A DNA stretch of 64,000 nt from Periplaneta americana (Eukaryota; Arthropoda; Insecta; Blattodea; Blattidae). Where the stretch lies: positions 66,377,787-66,441,786 of the forward strand of contig NC_091121.1 in NCBI RefSeq assembly GCF_040183065.1, given 5' to 3'. This document shows positions 60,601 through 64,000 of the stretch, piece after piece. Position 1 is the first letter of the stretch. The number at the start of each line of letters is the position of its first letter. Below the pieces are notes generated by a model. That model did not search any database, was not told the DNA's origin, and was given only the letters and a program-made list of their open reading frames with translations. The position numbers and the translations under genes are program-made.

Positions 60601-63318
60601 AGCAACAGAACGTTGCTTCCGGTTTAGTCGGTTCATAACCTGGCTTTTAGTATAGATAGGGGACACTTGGGCGAATGACACAATGTCGATTTTCCACCAT
60701 TGAATGAAAATAAATATTACTACTTGGAAATGTCTATATATATACATTACTGACTTGTGTATGTGTCTTTCTTGTTTGCAGGATCTGAACCACTGGGTGA
60801 CGGGTTGGATTGATTGGAATTTGGCCCTCAATCCTCGAGGTGGTCCAAATTGGGCCAACAATTTTGTGGATGCTGCAGTTATTGTTAATAGCACAGCCAA
60901 TGAGTTTTATAAACAGCCGATGTTTTATGCATTGGGACACTTTTCTAAATTCGTCCCAGAAGGTTCAGTTCGTATTGGGCTATACCCTCAAGAAGCAAAC
61001 AGCGTTTCTGCCATTGCCTTCCACACCCCCGATAATGCTGTGGTTATTGTTTTATATAATAGGTGAGTATCTGTTATTTTAGTGAGCCAATAGTGAAGTA
61101 GAATTTTTTTTTTTTGCTCTTTCTTCACCTTTCGTGGAGACAATCTAAATTACTCTTATAGCATACTTCAGCTTACTGTTTTGCCTCAGCTTTCACCCCA
61201 TCCACAGGAATTGAATGGACAGCTTAGAGATAAATATAAACTTACATAAATTTACTAGTTTAATTCCCTCTAAATCTTCAGAAGTCAGTGAAGAATTCAA
61301 TTGAATTTGCACTTGGTCTCACCCAGTTCAGAACATTGGAACAGAATTTGCTTCCTTTTCATATAGTCTACACATGGAATCTTGTGTGATGTCCAGTGAC
61401 CTACACTGTATTTATACTTCATGTTTAGAAAAATGAGAGAATGAATTACAGGTGAAAGGTAGGTCCATTTAAAGTTGGAATTAAAACATCGACCAACTTG
61501 TGACATTTGAAGGCATGCAAGGGTTTTTCTGGGGATGTTGCCATGGAAACCCATGGATGTCTTCAAATGTCACAAGTTGGATAATGTTTTAATTTTACTG
61601 TATATATGCTCATTTAGCTACCTCCAAAATTGAATTTTGACATCGGCAATGAACGACGAGTAAATTTTCTCATAGAGGACCAAGATCAACAAGCTGACTG
61701 TTGGCTTCACATCCACATTCCTCAGCAGAGGTGAACGCTTATCCAACCAGTATGGAGGTAATGTATGGTCAACTTGTTTATTCCTCCAGCTGTTTGCTAC
61801 TCATTGTAACTTTCCAAATTCATTACAATGCTGGATGGGTAGTGGTCGAGATTTCATGAGAAAATTTCTTCTACCATGTATTCCACATCGCTAGTCCGAG
61901 GCATGATGCCTTAGACCACAGCAAGGGCAGGATTTTTTTACATATCATAAATGTACCCACATGAGTTTCTCAACTTTATTTTCCTTCTAAGTGAAGCCAT
62001 GCTAAGGATTTTTGTTGCCTTCAGCCGGATTTGAACTTGCTGAGGACGACTAATAAAAGTAGAAATCCTTTAGTTCAGTTTAATATAGTATGTTGCAGCC
62101 TTTTGCTGGTGATTCAGCTACATTACATGACCGTGAGTTTTCCAGTTTTATTGTGTAAGATCTGATCTTAGAAGTTAAGTCTACTATACAGTAGCACACT
62201 CATAATGTTTCTAAATTCAAGTTACTATTCAGATTATTGTTACGTGTCAGAAATAGTCACTGTTCTAGATTGGATTCTATTGAATAGTCATGTCTTTAAG
62301 TTAAGGTCATCATGATTTGAAGCTGAGGTTTTGGTTCACTCACTAAGATTTGTAATGCTGTCTGAGGTTTTTTGTGGTTCCTTCGTGATCATATTGTAAG
62401 CATCTAATGATGTCCACTGCTGTGGAGTAATGGTTAACCTTCTTGACCATGAAATGAGCGGGCCTGGGTTCAAAGCCTGATCGGAACAAATTACCAGGTT
62501 GGGTTTTTTCTGAGGTTTTCCCTCAACTACTCGAACCAGAATTGCTGGGTAACTTTCGGCGTTGGACCTCGGACTCATTTCACCTTCATTAGTATCATTT
62601 CATTAATCATCTTAATAGTTTACAGGTCGATCAGGAGAACAAGGCAGACGTGGTTCCAGGATCTGCCTATAGGCGACATCTGTCTGCGGGAGCTTCACAT
62701 GTTTAGCGAAGCTGCAGGAACTTTAATAAGTGGACTGTGGGTGATCAGGGGATTGTAGCTCCCTTGGATAGATGGCGCCTTAGTGAGTCGTGGAATCGAT
62801 GCCGACATGTTCTTCTGGTTGAGGATGCAGCAAGATTCAGGCACATGAATTGCGAACAGATGCCATTTATCTGAGGAGGACAGGTTGCACAATAAGCCTA
62901 AGGCTGCGGTGCTTGCCTGTGGGCCCTCCTCCGAAGGAAAAGAAAAAGCATCTAATGATACTCATTTCACTAAGACAAATAATCTTTGTAGGTGAATGCA
63001 GAGTTACTAAACACTAAATAATAAATGTCATTACCGCAATTAATGAAATAAAAGAAAGAGATGATGGTGGTGGTGAGGAGGAGGACGGGAGAAAGAGAGA
63101 GAGAGATTAAGAAAAGTTGAAATTAGAATACTGATATGTGCGCATTGTATTACAATTTTATTTGACTGTCAAATTACATTATTTCTTTTACTTGCAGGAG
63201 AAACTCTGAGAGGAAAGTTACTATAACGGACTCAGCTACAAGGCACATCAACTTAGTTATACCAAAGCGTTCATTCCATACAATAATATACTGGAAAGAA
63301 TCCAGTCCAGCGACGTAA
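47405..63318 (+). CDS. GBA1: Lysosomal acid glucosylceramidase (GH30), complete
   Basis: Ten phase-consistent exons: 47405-47465, 48448-48645, 48793-48919, 52855-53008, 55469-55629, 56254-56488, 57015-57159, 58590-58669, 60782-61062 and 63198-63318 (TAA), 520 aa against 536 in human. A hydrophobic N-terminus (MIKLCYISVIIYSSTYLI) is a signal peptide, followed by the Cys-rich start CDPREFGEGNVVCVCNRTYC. GFGGAFTDAA begins the TIM barrel. The acid/base Glu254 lies in STGNEPTNG, the nucleophile Glu357 in LATEASVG. WTDWNLALN appears as WIDWNLALNPRGGPNW. The enzyme hydrolyses glucosylceramide to glucose and ceramide in the lysosome. N-glycosylation sequons are visible (NRT, NFT, NLT). The start could also be the second ATG at 47411. 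A poly(A) signal lies at 63547-63552. Insects often have several GBA paralogues. Confidence 0.95.
48046..48175. repeat. Short inverted repeat, 21-bp arms
   Basis: CTTGAATAGAGGTAAGCACC and, inverted, CTTGAATACGGGTAAGCACC lie 88 bp apart. This is probably a small foldback MITE in GBA intron 1. Confidence 0.6.
49135..49560 (+). mobile_element. tRNA-derived SINE, family with GTGGAGTAA head
   Basis: The best preserved head of three copies: A box TGTGGAGTAACGGTTAGCGC, B box GGTTCAAATCCCGG, then ATTGCTGGGTAACTTCCGG. A CAT microsatellite (about 49321-49351) interrupts the body, which ends near CCCTCAGACTGCAGTG. It lies in GBA intron 3. Confidence 0.8.
49928..50165. mobile_element. Inverted-repeat element with ATCGAGGGCATCATGCC ends
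   Basis: A perfect 21-bp inverted repeat (49928-49948 and 50145-50165) flanks about 196 bp. Weaker inverted similarity continues outward through ATACATTAT/ATAAATAC-type sequence to about 49903 and 50205. It is a MITE-like unit in GBA intron 3. Confidence 0.65.
50603..51142. mobile_element. Mariner-derived MITE
   Basis: The ends TGAGGGTGTTTCAAGAAGCA and, inverted, CGAGGGTGTTTCAGAAAGTA extend together for about 31 bp to GCAAATTCA. TA lies on both sides (50601-50602 and 51143-51144). It is 540 bp with only shreds of coding sequence. Confidence 0.8.
51780..52756 (-). mobile_element. Pogo/Tigger-like element with N-terminal HTH only
   Basis: The ends are TAGTAAAACCCCGATAAGAC and, inverted, CAGTAAAACCTCGATAAGAC, flanked by TA (51778-51779 and 52757-52758). 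The minus strand encodes KRKALSVSEKLEILRKYDE and KQLSDALGIPSSTLRMIIKN, the pogo/CENP-B psq-type DNA-binding half. No catalytic half is present in the 977 bp, so it is non-autonomous. It lies in GBA intron 3. Confidence 0.85.
53539..53554. repeat. Poly-C run
   Basis: Sixteen consecutive C, a possible length error in the assembly. Confidence 0.85.
53681..54277. mobile_element. MITE with internal inverted arms, split by a SINE
   Basis: The left end CAGAATGTCCTGAAACGATT, then ACCCTGATTTCA, is inverted at the right as CAGAGTGTCCCGAATGATTA, then ACCCTGATTTCA, once the inserted SINE is set aside. The arms continue inward (TTTCTGATTTTCCTTTGTAA and its complement). TA flanks the right end (54278-54279). 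It lies in GBA intron 4. Confidence 0.75.
54029..54263 (+). mobile_element. tRNA-derived SINE nested in the MITE
   Basis: A perfect 11-bp target duplication TTCGGGACACT (54018-54028 and 54264-54274) bounds a 235-bp unit. A box TGGCGAGTTGGTATAGCGC and B box GCGGGTTCAATCCTGG are both clear, followed by a body with GGCAGGCTCATGTCAGTAG. It ends in an AAATAAAAC-type A-rich tail. Confidence 0.9.
54290..55440. other. Intronic stretch of GBA, nothing recognised
   Basis: A very AT-rich part of GBA intron 4 with TAA-type simple repeats near 54310-54360. No coding similarity or paired termini were found. Confidence 0.4.
55797..56205 (+). mobile_element. Second pogo/Tigger-like copy, 5'-truncated
   Basis: It matches the reverse complement of the 51780-52756 element from KQLSDSLGILSLTLRMIIKN to the terminal inverted repeat, which ends GGGGTTTTACTG at 56205. 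The left end is missing. It lies in GBA intron 5, in opposite orientation to the first copy. Confidence 0.85.
57185..57310 (+). mobile_element. Unclassified short interspersed repeat
   Basis: GTTGTTGTTGTTTAGTCAGC, GAAGACAGGTCTGAACCTCA and GACAACTAGGCCAAGAGATA have the look of a common SINE body of this lineage. This is recognised by style only. Confidence 0.35.
57619..57688. repeat. (TA)n(CA)n microsatellite
   Basis: About 48 bp of TA repeat followed by about 18 bp of CA repeat. Confidence 0.95.
57980..58270 (-). mobile_element. Possible mariner/Tc1 N-terminal remnant
   Basis: The minus strand reads VNELCRQLKINIP and, in another frame, GDRPQSGRPKTF, like the two helix-turn-helix units and GRP linker of a Tc1/mariner transposase. 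It is badly decayed and its limits are uncertain. Confidence 0.35.
59111..59200. mobile_element. 90-bp mini-MITE
   Basis: TATGTACAGACCCAGAAA (59111-59128) is perfectly inverted at 59183-59200, with only 54 bp between. TA is included at each end. It lies in GBA intron 8. Confidence 0.75.
59487..59760 (+). mobile_element. LINE C-terminal copy C
   Basis: It matches copies A and B at the DNA level (RWAGHVACMGESRNAYRVL, then VGRPKVERPL) and ends with AACCTCTGGGTTCCTTAAAG. It is strongly 5'-truncated. Confidence 0.8.
59930..60155 (+). mobile_element. tRNA-derived SINE
   Basis: A diverged A-box region (GGTGCACTATTAGAGTGTTG) and B box GAGTTCAAATTCTGG, then GTGGTAGGTTTTTGTGGGA and CGATCTACCGAGGGCAACG. 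It ends in an A-rich AAAAAGAATTACA. Confidence 0.6.
60171..60652. mobile_element. MITE with about 40-bp TIRs
   Basis: TACTAAAAGCCAGGTTATGG, then ACCAACTAAACAGGAAG, is inverted at the right with few changes. TA flanks both sides (60169-60170 and 60653-60654). It is 482 bp with no ORF and is GC-richer than its surroundings. It lies in GBA intron 8, just upstream of exon 9. Confidence 0.8.
61480..61593. repeat. Hairpin, 33-bp arms
   Basis: Arms 61480-61512 and 61561-61593 match at 30 of 33 positions (core CCAACTTGTGACATTTGAAG). The 48-nt loop contains ATGTTGCCATGGAAACCCAT. It lies in GBA intron 9. Confidence 0.75.
61640..62080 (-). mobile_element. tRNA-derived SINE
   Basis: On the minus strand GTGGTCTAAGGCATCATGCC and GGACTAGCGATGTGGAATAC form a tRNA-Leu-like head, followed by AATTTTCTCATGAAATCTCG. 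A second segment, GAAGCCATGCTAAGGATTTT (+), is shared with 16735-16880, so two related remnants may lie side by side. Confidence 0.55.
62410..62945 (+). mobile_element. tRNA-derived SINE, family with GTGGAGTAA head, long copy
   Basis: The head CTGTGGAGTAATGGTTAACC and B-box region GGGTTCAAAGCCTG are followed by GAATTGCTGGGTAACTTTCG. The body has GATGGCGCCTTAGTGAGTCG and the end CTGTGGGCCCTCCTCCGAAG then A-rich. It is about 535 bp and collinear with 24670-25330. It lies in GBA intron 9. Confidence 0.8.
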
Positions 63319-64000
63319 CTGTAACTCAGTACTGGGATCCCTTATCCTCTTCGTACAGGAAGTACACAGATACTTGACCATGTGATGTGAGCACAATCTC
63401 TTTGTGTCGGATCAGCATGGTGGCAGCCAGTCCATAAGCCAAGCAAGGAATGCCTATGAGCAGCAAATGTATTACAATCAAAGTATTTTCTGTTTTTAAC
63501 ACTGTTTTAGTAATGGGTGCTCTTATTTGATTAAGAACTTTATTTTAATAAAATGGACTATTTATATATAAAACTGAACTAGAAAGTAATGCAGTAGCGA
63601 ACAGAGTGACTGGTTATTGTGGATGATGTTTTAAAGGAAAGAGGAGAAACAAACATTGGTCTGTTTTAAGACCTGCAAATAACCAGGGAACAAATAGTGC
63701 CTAGTCATTTTTAGTTTGAAAACAATACTTCTAAGTACACTTTTTGTTATTAAGCTGGAAGTGAAAAGCAGCTTTATTAATTTATTTCTTAAAATGTTTT
63801 ATGGAATGTAAATTGATGCTTACGTTCTTAGAGCAGCCTTCATTCACAATAATTGCTTAAATCCTATTTGAGACGATAATTGATGATACAAATTATCAGT
63901 TACATTTGAAATTCCATAGACAGTGAATTTTACAATACTGTTTATTAAATTGAAGGAAATTACATATATCAAATAATTCTTTCATCTTTTACCTAAGAGA
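63319..64000 (+). other. GBA 3' UTR and downstream flank
   Basis: Non-coding sequence after the stop. AATAAA at 63547-63552 is the first good poly(A) signal. Nothing further is recognised to the window end. Confidence 0.55.

Noticed and set aside
1-64000. CRISPR arrays, operons, ribosome binding sites, origins or phage
   Set aside because: The window is eukaryotic. The short direct repeats seen are microsatellites or transposon copies, not spaced arrays.

Overview
The window is animal, almost certainly insect, genomic DNA. It is AT-rich, its genes are split by long introns with GT-AG junctions, and it is crowded with LINEs, tRNA-derived SINEs, TIR transposons and TTA microsatellites. The mix of SINE and LINE remnants and the frequent AGGCCTA words fit a cockroach or termite (Blattodea), but this is inference without a search.

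Layout. (1) 58-250 holds the last coding exon of an unidentified + strand gene. 251-7823 is mostly transposon debris. (2) 7824-18520, + strand, holds the last six recognised exons of an anoctamin-8 (ANO8/TMEM16H) orthologue; its introns carry a mariner remnant, a solo LTR, SINEs and a MITE. (3) 22216-22807, minus strand, is a complete four-exon PCLAF (PAF15) gene with exons too short for a simple ORF scan. (4) 23145-43552, + strand, is a complete 12-exon TRIP4 (ASC-1) gene encoding 534 aa. Only 337 bp separate its ATG from that of PCLAF, so the two are divergent and probably share a promoter. (5) 43553-47404 is intergenic, with an internally deleted mariner-type transposon and an ABHD12-like pseudogene. 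(6) 47405-63318, + strand, is a complete 10-exon lysosomal glucosylceramidase (GBA1-type) gene of 520 aa. 63319-64000 is its 3' UTR and flank.

The genes are not an operon. ANO8 belongs to the TMEM16 family, PCLAF is a PCNA clamp-associated replication and repair factor, TRIP4 is the ASC-1 complex subunit with a zinc finger and an ASCH domain, and GBA cleaves glucosylceramide in the lysosome. The main points of interest are the divergent PCLAF-TRIP4 pair, which I recall being head-to-head in human as well, and a PCLAF N-terminus that closely resembles the histone H3 tail. Others are a forced GC-AG intron in TRIP4, a near-perfect palindrome of a tRNA-like SINE next to a 94-bp-arm hairpin, and a hammerhead-like core in a Penelope-type fragment.

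All exon models were built by eye from reading frame, splice sites and remembered family sequences. Every junction was checked for phase, but no alignment or transcript data were available.
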